Below, in pieces: positions 24,792-32,122 of a stretch of DNA of 32,670 bases. The position numbers were made by a program, and so were the translations under genes. Position 1 is the stretch's first letter, and every line of letters starts with the position of its first letter. This DNA comes from Agriterribacter humi (GTDB taxonomy: Bacteria > Bacteroidota > Bacteroidia > Chitinophagales > Chitinophagaceae). The notes beneath the pieces were generated by a model. That model searched no databases and was not told where the DNA came from. It worked only from the letters and a program-made list of their open reading frames with translations. Where the stretch lies: NCBI RefSeq assembly GCF_009192765.1, contig NZ_VOHQ01000023.1, positions 1 through 32,670 on the forward strand. The letters run 5' to 3'.

Positions 24792-27467
24792 TCAATCCAA
24801 CCGCGCCAGACTTTCTTCTATCGCTTTAATTTTGGCTTCTGCATCGGCCAGTTTTTTCCTTTCCAGCTCCACTACTTCTGATTTTGCATTTTGTACAAAG
24901 CGTTCGTTGCTTAGTTTTTTTGCTATAGATGTAAAGAAGCCTTTTTGATAAGCAAGGTCTTTTTCCAATTGCTCTTTCTGAGCTGCATGATCGGCGGGAA
25001 GCGCTGAATGAACATAGAATTTATCTTTACCGATCACCAAACTGATATTGCCTTTTTCCGCTGTATCAGCAATATGCATAACCGGAGCATTTACCTGTTT
25101 GCCCAGTATGGAACGGATATTATTGTATTTATCCGGGTTGCCGGTTTCTATGTGCAAACTTATTTCATCCTTAGGTTTGATCCTGTTCTTCACCCTCGCA
25201 TCGCGCAATGCAGTAATGGCCTGCTTAAGCAATTCACCTTCACCAAGGTATACACTATTGGAATCAGCAACAGGAGTAAGTTGTTTTACACACATATCCT
25301 CTTTTCTTTCTTCCAGCGAATGGTATATCTCTTCTGTAATAAAAGGCATATAAGGATGCAACAATTGCAGCAACTCAGTAAAATAAGCTACCGTTTTGTT
25401 ATATACATCCGCTGAAATGGGCTGATCAAAACCAGGCTTCACCCATTCAAGATACCAACTGCAGAAATCATCCCATATTAAAGAGTAAATGGTTTTAAGC
25501 GCTTCGCTCAGGCGAAATTCTGAAAATAGCTTTTCCACTTCAGCTTTTACTTCATTGAGCCTGCTTTCAAACCATTGTGTTGCAAACTGGTCCCCAACAG
25601 GCAGCGATGCGTCAATTTTTTTCTCCCACATCTTTACCAGCTTCAGCGCGTTCCACAATTTATTGTTGAAGAATTTTCCCTGATCTAAGGAAGCATTATC
25701 AAACAACAGGTCATTGCCTGCAGGAGAGGATATCATAATACCAAAACGAACGGCATCTGCACCATACGCGTCAATAAGTTTCAGCAGGTCGGGCGAATTA
25801 CCCAATTGCTTGCTCATCTTCCTGCCCTGCTTATCCCGCACCATGCCGGTAAAATATACATCCTTAAAAGGAATTGCTTTTTCAATTGGCTTTTCTTTAT
25901 TGTATTCCAGTCCCGCCATGATCATCCTGGCCACCCAGAAAAATATAATGTCCTGCCCGGTTACCAGTACCGATGTGGGATAGTAATATGCGATGTCGCT
26001 ATTACCAGGGCTGGAAATGCCTTTAAACACTTCCATGGGCCAAAGCCAGGAAGAGAACCAGGTGTCGAGCACATCTTCATCCTGCGTTAATACAGCGTTA
26101 CTATTGTTTTCGCCATACTGAGCGGCATACAATTTTTTAGCGGCTTCCTCATTTTCGGCTACTACCACGTTGCCTTTATCATCGTACCATGCCGGTATCT
26201 GCTGCCCCCACCACAACTGGCGGCTTATGCACCAGTCCTTTACATTTTCTAACCAATACTTATAAGTAGCCAGAAATTTATCGCCGGGATGAATAGTGAT
26301 CTCACCATCAAGCACTGCTTTTAAAGCAGGTTCGGCAAGAGGTTTCATTTTTAGAAACCATTGGGTTGAAATACGTGGTTCTACCACAACCCCTGTGCGT
26401 TGGCTATAGCCGAGGCGGGTAGCATATTCTTCTTCTTTAACAATGAACCCTTTCTCTGTTAATCCGGCAATGATCTTTTTGCGGGCGGCGAACCGGTCTT
26501 CTCCCACATATATTTGCGCCGCTTCGCTTAATGTACCATCGGCATTCAGCGTATCTACCACTTCTAAGTTGTGCTTTAAACCGAGATTATAGTCATTGAT
26601 ATCATGAGCGGGTGTAACTTTTAAAGCCCCTGTACCAAATGCCGGGTCAACATATTCATCAAAAATAATGGGTATGCTGCGGTTAATAAGCGGAACAATG
26701 GCCTTAGCATTTTTTAAATGCGAATAGCGTTCATCGTTAGGATTAACACAAACAGCGGTATCGCCCATAATGGTTTCGGGGCGCTGGGTGGCAATAACAA
26801 TTCCTTTTTCGCCGGTCAGCGGGTTGAGTATTTCTTTTCCCGCTTCATCCGTAATGCTGTACCGGATATAATACAATTTTCCCTGCAGGTCCTTATATTC
26901 CACCTCTTCATCACTCAAAGCCGTTTGCGCCGAGGGATCCCAGTTGATCATTCTTGCGCCGCGGTAAATCAGTCCTTTGCCGTGCAGATCCACAAATACC
27001 TTCATCACGGCTTTGTAATAATCATCATCCATGGTAAAAGTTACCCGGTCCCAGTCTACACTACAGCCTAATTTTTCTACCTGGCTATAAATAATGCCGC
27101 CATATTTTTCTTTCCATTCATAAGCATATTTTAAAAATTCGGGCCTGCTTAAACTGTTCTTGTCAATTCCTCTTTCCTTAAGCATGCCTACCACCTTAGC
27201 TTCGGTGGCAATAGAGGCATGGTCGCTGCCGGGTACCCAGCAGGCGTTAAAACCTTTCATACGCGCTCTGCGAACGAGGATATCCTGAACCGTTTCATTG
27301 AGCGTATGCCCCATGTGCAATACACCCGTAACATTGGGCGGGGGAATAACCACAGTAAAAGGCCTGCGGCTATCGGGCACACTCTTAAAATATTTCTTTT
27401 CTTTCCAGTGCCTGTTCCATTTTTCTTCAACAGATGCAGGCTCATAATTTTTGCTGAATTCTTCCAT
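24792..27467 (-). CDS. valS: Valyl-tRNA synthetase
   Basis: An 891-residue class I aminoacyl-tRNA synthetase that charges tRNA-Val in the cytoplasm. PPPNVTGVLHMGHTLN has the HIGH-type motif (HMGH, about 51-54), GRKMSKQLGNSPDLL has the KMSKS-type motif near residue 550, and the connective-peptide editing domain lies between them (GTGALKVTPAHDINDYN). The C-terminal anticodon-binding domain ends in a coiled coil (QLEKDLAYQKGF to the end), as usual for bacterial ValRS. I choose the ATG at 27467 (MEEFSKNYEP). An ATG seven codons upstream is possible, but the intervening bases contain TACCTTTG, a -7 promoter element, which makes the shorter form more likely. A TCAC heptamer array lies just upstream of the promoter. 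Confidence 0.95.
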   Translation of the reverse strand: MEEFSKNYEPASVEEKWNRHWKEKKYFKSVPDSRRPFTVVIPPPNVTGVLHMGHTLNETVQDILVRRARMKGFNACWVPGSDHASIATEAKVVGMLKERGIDKNSLSRPEFLKYAYEWKEKYGGIIYSQVEKLGCSVDWDRVTFTMDDDYYKAVMKVFVDLHGKGLIYRGARMINWDPSAQTALSDEEVEYKDLQGKLYYIRYSITDEAGKEILNPLTGEKGIVIATQRPETIMGDTAVCVNPNDERYSHLKNAKAIVPLINRSIPIIFDEYVDPAFGTGALKVTPAHDINDYNLGLKHNLEVVDTLNADGTLSEAAQIYVGEDRFAARKKIIAGLTEKGFIVKEEEYATRLGYSQRTGVVVEPRISTQWFLKMKPLAEPALKAVLDGEITIHPGDKFLATYKYWLENVKDWCISRQLWWGQQIPAWYDDKGNVVVAENEEAAKKLYAAQYGENNSNAVLTQDEDVLDTWFSSWLWPMEVFKGISSPGNSDIAYYYPTSVLVTGQDIIFFWVARMIMAGLEYNKEKPIEKAIPFKDVYFTGMVRDKQGRKMSKQLGNSPDLLKLIDAYGADAVRFGIMISSPAGNDLLFDNASLDQGKFFNNKLWNALKLVKMWEKKIDASLPVGDQFATQWFESRLNEVKAEVEKLFSEFRLSEALKTIYSLIWDDFCSWYLEWVKPGFDQPISADVYNKTVAYFTELLQLLHPYMPFITEEIYHSLEERKEDMCVKQLTPVADSNSVYLGEGELLKQAITALRDARVKNRIKPKDEISLHIETGNPDKYNNIRSILGKQVNAPVMHIADTAEKGNISLVIGKDKFYVHSALPADHAAQKEQLEKDLAYQKGFFTSIAKKLSNERFVQNAKSEVVELERKKLADAEAKIKAIEESLARLD

Positions 27468-27475
27468 AAAGTCGG

Positions 27476-27483
27476 CAAAGGTA
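27476..27483 (-). promoter_or_regulatory. Candidate valS -7 element TACCTTTG
   Basis: Read on the minus strand it matches TAnnTTTG and ends 8 bases before the ATG at 27467, about the same distance as in the acyl-CoA dehydrogenase-like gene. It lies inside the coding sequence if the upstream ATG at 27488 were used, so it argues for the later start. No clear -33 element was found. Confidence 0.45.
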
Positions 27484-27502
27484 AGCATATTTGAGGGCGA
27501 AA

Positions 27503-27537
27503 GTGAAGAGTGAAAAGTGAAAGGTGAGTGGTGAGAG
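27503..27537. repeat. GTGA heptamer array upstream of valS
   Basis: GTGA starts at 27503, 27510, 27517, 27524 and 27531, exactly 7 bases apart. It is the reverse complement of the TCAC heptamers at 4052-4107. It lies 20 bases upstream of the candidate valS -7 element, so it occupies the promoter region. Confidence 0.8.
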
Positions 27538-27565
27538 ATGTATCAAAATCAAATGTTTGGCTTCA

Positions 27566-27635
27566 GGCGTTGCGCCGATCCGCTAAGACCTCCCAGCGCC
27601 CCCGCCACTGCGGGGAGAGGGCCGGGGTGAGATGT
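27566..27635. repeat. GC-rich intergenic repeat with CCCCGC/GCGGGG hairpin
   Basis: A GC-rich block, in contrast to the flanking A/T-rich DNA. CCCCGC (27600-27605) pairs with GCGGGG (27610-27615) around CACT, and GAGAGGGCCGGGGTGAG follows. It looks like a dispersed extragenic element between valS and the terminator of the small membrane protein gene. Confidence 0.5.
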
Positions 27636-27639
27636 GCAT

Positions 27640-27674
27640 AAAAAAACACTTTCCCAAACAAACGGAAAAGTGCT
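27640..27674 (-). terminator. Terminator of the 34-residue membrane protein gene
   Basis: On the minus strand, AGCACTTTTCC pairs with GGAAAGTG (one bulged base) around a 9-base loop and is followed by seven T. It begins 20 bases after the stop codon of the small gene at 27694-27798, which supports that gene as an independent transcript. Confidence 0.8.
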
Positions 27675-27693
27675 TTTACCAGGGCAAATAATT

Positions 27694-27798
27694 TTACCAG
27701 GAGAGGTAAGTGATAACCGCAATCGTTGCATATACCAGGATAACAATCATAGCGATTTTTGCACCCTCACCTACATGTAATGAGTTAAAAAGCTTCAT
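27694..27798 (-). CDS. 34-residue single-span membrane protein
   Basis: A small open frame, ATG to TAA, encoding MKLFNSLHVGEGAKIAMIVI followed by LVYATIAVITYLSW. It has an amphipathic start with two basic residues, a Gly-Glu-Gly turn, and one hydrophobic segment of about 20 residues (16-34). The composition and topology are those of a real inner-membrane microprotein, and a rho-independent terminator follows at once. It is followed by valS on the same strand, but the terminator separates them. There is no clear Shine-Dalgarno sequence, as for neighbouring genes. I do not recognise a named family. Small proteins of this kind sometimes modulate respiratory or transport complexes, which is not shown here. 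Confidence 0.6.
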   Translation of the reverse strand: MKLFNSLHVGEGAKIAMIVILVYATIAVITYLSW

Positions 27799-28129
27799 AA
27801 TTGATGATTTTAAGATGAAAAAATCAGGACCGGATCATACAAAGCTTTCAAAGGAGGGGATGGATAATGTTCAATTGGTGTTGTTTCGAGGCCGAAATAC
27901 AGTAAAATTATACCGTATATTATTATTCCATTACTAACCAGAATACAGATACCCCGAAGTTAAGTATTTTCAATTGTATTTCGCTCAATTTATTGTTCTC
28001 TCCCGGCCTTATTGTGCATATAATGTGGTTAATATTTTGTTTATCATTGATAATCAGCATTTTTGAAATGCTTAACGCAAAAATGGTCAAAGGATTTTAT
28101 CTTTAGATAAGCGATAAAACAAGAGGATT
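27799..28129. other. Divergent spacer; candidate -7 element at 28098-28105
   Basis: An A/T-rich region between the small membrane protein gene (minus) and the exonuclease gene (plus). TATCTTTA at 28098-28105 differs from TAnnTTTG in the last base and lies 24 bases before the exonuclease start. AGAGG at 28122-28126 is a candidate ribosome binding site placed close to the TTG start. No other gene is supported. Confidence 0.4.
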
Positions 28130-29479
28130 TTGATTTATGCAATAGTGGATATAGAAACAACGGGAGGGTATGCAGCTTCCAATGGCATTACAGAAGTAGC
28201 CATTTTTGTGCATGATGGTTTGAAAATAATTGATCGTTTTGAAACGCTGATCAACCCTCAGCAGACCATCCCTTATTTTATTCAAACCATGACGGGCATT
28301 ACCAATGAAATGGTAGCCAATGCACCCTCTTTTGAAGAAGTGGCGGCACAATTGTTTGCCATACTCAACGATAAGATATTTATTGCGCACAATGTAAATT
28401 TTGACTACTCTTTTTTGAAACACCAGTTGCAGCAGTGCGGCTATGAACTGAATGCAAAAAAATTATGTACGGTAAGGCTCACCCGGAAAGTGTTTACCGG
28501 TCTTCCCTCCTACAGTTTGGGCAATATTTGCCGCTCCCTGCAAATCCCCATCGAAAACAGGCACCGTGCCGGGGGTGATGCATGGGCAACTGTTCGCTTG
28601 TTTGAGATGCTGCTGCACAATAATGCACAACCGCATATTGAGCAGTTCCTCAAAAAATCATCCAAAGAACAGTACCTTCCATTGCACCTCCCCAAGGAAC
28701 AAATTGAAAAATTACCACGGAAGCCGGGCGTATATTATTTCAGGAATCAAAAAGGTAAAGTAATCTATGTGGGAAAAGCAAAGAGTTTGAAAAAGCGGGT
28801 GAGCAGTCATTTTACGCACAACGGCGCCAGCAGGCAAAAACAGGAATTCATACGCAATGTGCATGATATCAGTTACCAGCTTTGCGGCACCGAACTGATG
28901 GCGGCTGTACTGGAAGAAACCGAAATCAAAAGATTATGGCCCCTGTACAACACGAGCCGCAAACAGGTGAGCCTCCAGTACGGATTGTATGTATTTGAAG
29001 ATCAGCGGGGATATGCCCGGCTGGCCATTGAGCGAAAAAGAAAGCATCTTCGTCCTGTACATACATTCGGATTGTTGTGGGAAGGCTACCGACTGCTGTG
29101 GAAGATGATAGAACGGCACCGGCTTTCACCGCGGCTTTGCTTTGTAGATAAAACCCGGGAGATGGGTGAACTTGCAGAACAATATGATGAGCCGGTTGTA
29201 TACAATCAACGTGTAGAACAGGCATTGCAAACACTGTATGAAGAACTGCCCACTTTTGCGGTTTTGGGTGAAGGCGTTGAAGACGGGCAGCAAAGTTGTT
29301 TATTGATTGAGAAAGGAAAATTTTATGGTATGGGCTATGTTCCGCAGGAAATGAAGATGAGGGATGTTGGAAAACTGAAAAAGGTTTTAACGCCATATCA
29401 CGATAATGATTTTATACGCGATATGATATACCGCTACGCCGAAACCAATCCGCAGCAAATGGTGAATTTTAATGAGTAG
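28130..29479 (+). CDS. DEDDh exonuclease fused to GIY-YIG nuclease (PolIII epsilon/UvrC-like)
   Basis: A 449-residue two-nuclease protein. The N-terminal DEDDh domain (about 1-170) has DIETTGG (ExoI), HNVNFDYSFLK (ExoII) and HRAGGDAWAT (ExoIII), the proofreading-exonuclease type related to PolIII epsilon. From about 195 comes a GIY-YIG domain as in UvrC or Cho: PGVYYFRNQKGKVIYVGKAK, KRVSSHF and ELMAAVLEETEIKRLWPLYN. The C-terminal 150 residues have no motif that I recognise. The start is a TTG, with AGAGG just upstream; a nearby ATG is out of frame. The fusion is a known arrangement, thought to act in DNA repair, though its substrate is not settled. It is monocistronic by spacing and is followed by the Tex gene on the same strand after 264 repeat-containing bases. 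Confidence 0.9.
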   Translation: MIYAIVDIETTGGYAASNGITEVAIFVHDGLKIIDRFETLINPQQTIPYFIQTMTGITNEMVANAPSFEEVAAQLFAILNDKIFIAHNVNFDYSFLKHQLQQCGYELNAKKLCTVRLTRKVFTGLPSYSLGNICRSLQIPIENRHRAGGDAWATVRLFEMLLHNNAQPHIEQFLKKSSKEQYLPLHLPKEQIEKLPRKPGVYYFRNQKGKVIYVGKAKSLKKRVSSHFTHNGASRQKQEFIRNVHDISYQLCGTELMAAVLEETEIKRLWPLYNTSRKQVSLQYGLYVFEDQRGYARLAIERKRKHLRPVHTFGLLWEGYRLLWKMIERHRLSPRLCFVDKTREMGELAEQYDEPVVYNQRVEQALQTLYEELPTFAVLGEGVEDGQQSCLLIEKGKFYGMGYVPQEMKMRDVGKLKKVLTPYHDNDFIRDMIYRYAETNPQQMVNFNE

Positions 29480-29489
29480 TGAGTATTTG

Positions 29490-29645
29490 GATTTAAGATT
29501 TGAGATCTAAAGATTTGAGATTGCATTTGTATTCGGATTTGAATCCACCACGGCGGACAGGTTTTCTTTGATTCTAATGATTTGGTTTTTAATGTTTTTT
29601 TTCGGATTTCGAATTTGAGTATTCGGATTTGAGATTTATTTGGTT
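29490..29645. repeat. GATTT heptamers and dispersed A/T-rich repeats with palindrome
   Basis: GATTT-like words start at 29490, 29497, 29504, 29512 and 29519, so nearly all steps are 7. Then come TCCACCACGGCGGA (29544-29557), a degenerate copy of the TCCGCC/GGCGGA palindrome, and words such as GGATTTCGAATTTG and ATTTGGTTCTTG, which are reverse complements of words at 23086-23300 and 31988-32122. The spacer has no gene. Confidence 0.65.
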
Positions 29646-29707
29646 CTTGTGATTTACTATTGGAGCTTTATATCCCCCTTAATCAAACCCACCCATTTTT
29701 CCAAGTT

Positions 29708-29736
29708 TTTGTTTTCAGTTTCAGCCATTAGTTTCG
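29708..29736 (+). promoter_or_regulatory. Candidate promoter of the Tex gene
   Basis: TTTG at 29708-29711 as -33, a 17-base spacer, then TAGTTTCG at 29729-29736, which matches TAnnTTTG except for one base. The ATG of tex follows 7 bases later. Motif-based only. Confidence 0.4.
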
Positions 29737-29743
29737 CATTCTT

Positions 29744-31987
29744 ATGACAGCATTTGCACCACTGATAGCAACAAAATTAAATATCCGCACACAGCAGGCG
29801 GAAACCGTGCTGGCACTGCTTGCCGAAGGCGCCACCATTCCTTTTATAGCACGCTACCGCAAAGACAAAACCGGCGCTTTGGATGAAGTGGTGATACAGC
29901 AGATCGATGATGAATCAAAAGCGCTCAAGGCTTTTACGGAACGCAAAACGGCCATAGAGAAATCCATAACGGAGCAGGAAAAGATGACGGAGGAACTGCA
30001 GCAAAAATTAAACAATGCGGTAACCCTGGCAGAACTGGAAGATATTTATCTTCCTTATAAACCCAAACGCCGAACGAAAGCACAGACAGCAAAAGAAAAC
30101 GGGCTGGAACCGCTGGCTTTGCTGATCCTTGAGCAAAAAGATACCGATCTCCCCGCCGAAGCGGAAAAATATTTCAATGAAAAAATAAAAACGGTTGACG
30201 AGGCCTTACAGGGCGCGAGGGATATTATTGCAGAACAGGTGAACGAAGACGCGCAACTCCGTGCCAAAATGCGCAAACTTTTTGAAGACAGCGCTACCCT
30301 GCAGAGTAAGGTAGTGAGTGATAAGGAAGCGGAAGGCATAAAATTTAAGGATTACTTTGACTACAGTGAACCGGTAATGAAGGTACCCTCCCACCGTGCA
30401 CTGGCCGTGCTGCGGGGTTTTGTGGAAGGCATATTGCGTATTGCCATTGCCCCCGCAGAGGAACAGGCTGTTGAACAAATGGAGGCATTATACGCCAAAG
30501 GTATAAGCGACAGCAGCGCCCAGGTAAGAAAAGCCGTGAAGGACGCTTACCGGAGGCTGTTGCAACCCGCACTGGAAACGGAATTCAGAACCATGCTGAA
30601 ACAACGGGCCGATGAGGAAGCCATCAATGTATTTTCGGAAAATCTGAAACAATTGCTGCTAAGCTCCCCGCTGGGTGGAAAAAAAGTATTGGCGATTGAC
30701 CCCGGTTACCGTACGGGATGCAAAGTGGTATGTTTAGATGAAAAAGGAGCGTTCAAAAAAAATGACCTGATATATATACACGAACCCGGTAAACTCAGCA
30801 GTTCGGAACATACCATCAGGCACCTGGTGGAGAGTTTTCATATTGAAGCTATCGCCATTGGCGATGGAACGGCAGGCAGGGAAACGGAACAGTTCATTAA
30901 AAAGCTCGGACTTGGCTTACCTGTTTTTTTAGTGAATGAAGACGGCGCTTCCATCTATTCCGCTTCTGAAATTGCAAGGGAAGAATTTCCCGACCAGGAT
31001 ATTACGGTACGCGGCGCCGTTAGTATAGGCCGCCGCTTGATGGACCCGCTGGCGGAACTGGTAAAAATTGACCCCAAGAGTATTGGCGTGGGGCAATACC
31101 AGCACGATGTGAACCAATTCAGACTAAAGGAAAGATTGGATCAGACCGTTGTGAGTTGTGTAAACCAGGTGGGTGTAAACCTCAACACCGCAAGCAAGCA
31201 TTTGCTGGCCTATGTAAGCGGCATTGGCAGCACCCTGGCTGATAATATCATTAAATACAGGAATGAAACAGGAGGCTTCACCAATCGCAACCAGTTGCTC
31301 AAAGTGCCGCGCCTGGGCGGAAAAGCATACGAACAATGCGCAGGCTTTTTGCGCATCAAGGAAGGCGATAATCCTTTAGACGGCAGCGCCGTGCACCCTG
31401 AGGCCTATACATTGGTAAAACAAATGGCCGCCGATAATAAGGTAGATGTAAAATCCCTGATTGGAAATGAAAGCCTGGTTAAAGACATCAATCCCAAACA
31501 ATACATCAGCGAACAATTTGGGGAACATACCATACAGGATATTTTAAAGGAATTACAGAAACCCGGACTGGATCCCCGCAGCGAAGTGCAGCAGTTTGAA
31601 TTTGCGGCCATCTACAGCATTGAAGAAGTGCAGGTGGGCATGGTATTGCCGGGCATTGTTACCAACCTTACCCGCTTTGGCGCCTTTATTGACATTGGCG
31701 TAAAACAGGACGGGCTGGTGCATGTGTCGGAAATAGCGCATAAATATATACAGGACCCCAATGAAGTATTAAAGCTCAACGAGCATGTCCAGGTAAAAGT
31801 GCTGGAGGTTGACCAGGTGCGCAAACGAATAGCTCTTTCCATTAAACAAACACAGGAAGCGCCCCAGCGGCAGGAGTTCCGGAAAAGCAATAACAGGTCG
31901 TTTGAACAAAAAGAAAAAGTGCCTGATTTATCCGGCGCTTCACTCACGGATGCATTGAGCGCACTGAAGAAAAAATTTGGGAAATAA
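29744..31987 (+). CDS. Tex-family S1 RNA-binding protein
   Basis: A 747-residue cytoplasmic nucleic-acid-binding protein of the Tex/YhgF family, implicated in transcription and RNA handling. Domains in order: N-terminal helical Tex region (EGATIPFIARYRKDKTGALDE at 28-48), YqgF/RNase H-like domain from about 315 (VLAIDPGYRTGCKVV), helix-hairpin-helix repeats near 480-545 (LLAYVSGIGSTLADNI and VPRLGGKAYEQCAGFLRI), and a C-terminal S1 domain at about 630-700 (GIVTNLTRFGAFIDIGVKQD). The last 45 residues are charged and probably flexible. Length and order fit full-length Tex. Start MTAFAPLIATKLNI is the usual family start and is preceded by a promoter-like element. No gene follows on this strand before the window end. 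Confidence 0.93.
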   Translation: MTAFAPLIATKLNIRTQQAETVLALLAEGATIPFIARYRKDKTGALDEVVIQQIDDESKALKAFTERKTAIEKSITEQEKMTEELQQKLNNAVTLAELEDIYLPYKPKRRTKAQTAKENGLEPLALLILEQKDTDLPAEAEKYFNEKIKTVDEALQGARDIIAEQVNEDAQLRAKMRKLFEDSATLQSKVVSDKEAEGIKFKDYFDYSEPVMKVPSHRALAVLRGFVEGILRIAIAPAEEQAVEQMEALYAKGISDSSAQVRKAVKDAYRRLLQPALETEFRTMLKQRADEEAINVFSENLKQLLLSSPLGGKKVLAIDPGYRTGCKVVCLDEKGAFKKNDLIYIHEPGKLSSSEHTIRHLVESFHIEAIAIGDGTAGRETEQFIKKLGLGLPVFLVNEDGASIYSASEIAREEFPDQDITVRGAVSIGRRLMDPLAELVKIDPKSIGVGQYQHDVNQFRLKERLDQTVVSCVNQVGVNLNTASKHLLAYVSGIGSTLADNIIKYRNETGGFTNRNQLLKVPRLGGKAYEQCAGFLRIKEGDNPLDGSAVHPEAYTLVKQMAADNKVDVKSLIGNESLVKDINPKQYISEQFGEHTIQDILKELQKPGLDPRSEVQQFEFAAIYSIEEVQVGMVLPGIVTNLTRFGAFIDIGVKQDGLVHVSEIAHKYIQDPNEVLKLNEHVQVKVLEVDQVRKRIALSIKQTQEAPQRQEFRKSNNRSFEQKEKVPDLSGASLTDALSALKKKFGK

Positions 31988-32122
31988 GCATAAAGAAAAT
32001 ACAAAGGATCAAATAGCAAATCCGAAGTAAAAATTTCGAAATCCGAACAGTATACAAAGCATCAAAAACAAAAAGCAAGAACCAAATCTGTCCGCCGGGG
32101 CGGATATTAAATTCGAAGCTAA
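31988..32122. repeat. Dispersed A/T-rich repeat with TCCGCCGGGGCGGA
   Basis: Directly after the tex stop the spacer shows words such as AAATCCGAA, CAAAAAGCAAGAACCAAAT and TCCGCCGGGGCGGA (32091-32104), a 14-base palindrome that is the best copy of the motif also seen at 23245-23258, around 23134-23147 and in reverse at 29544-29557. No clear tex terminator was found. Confidence 0.7.
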
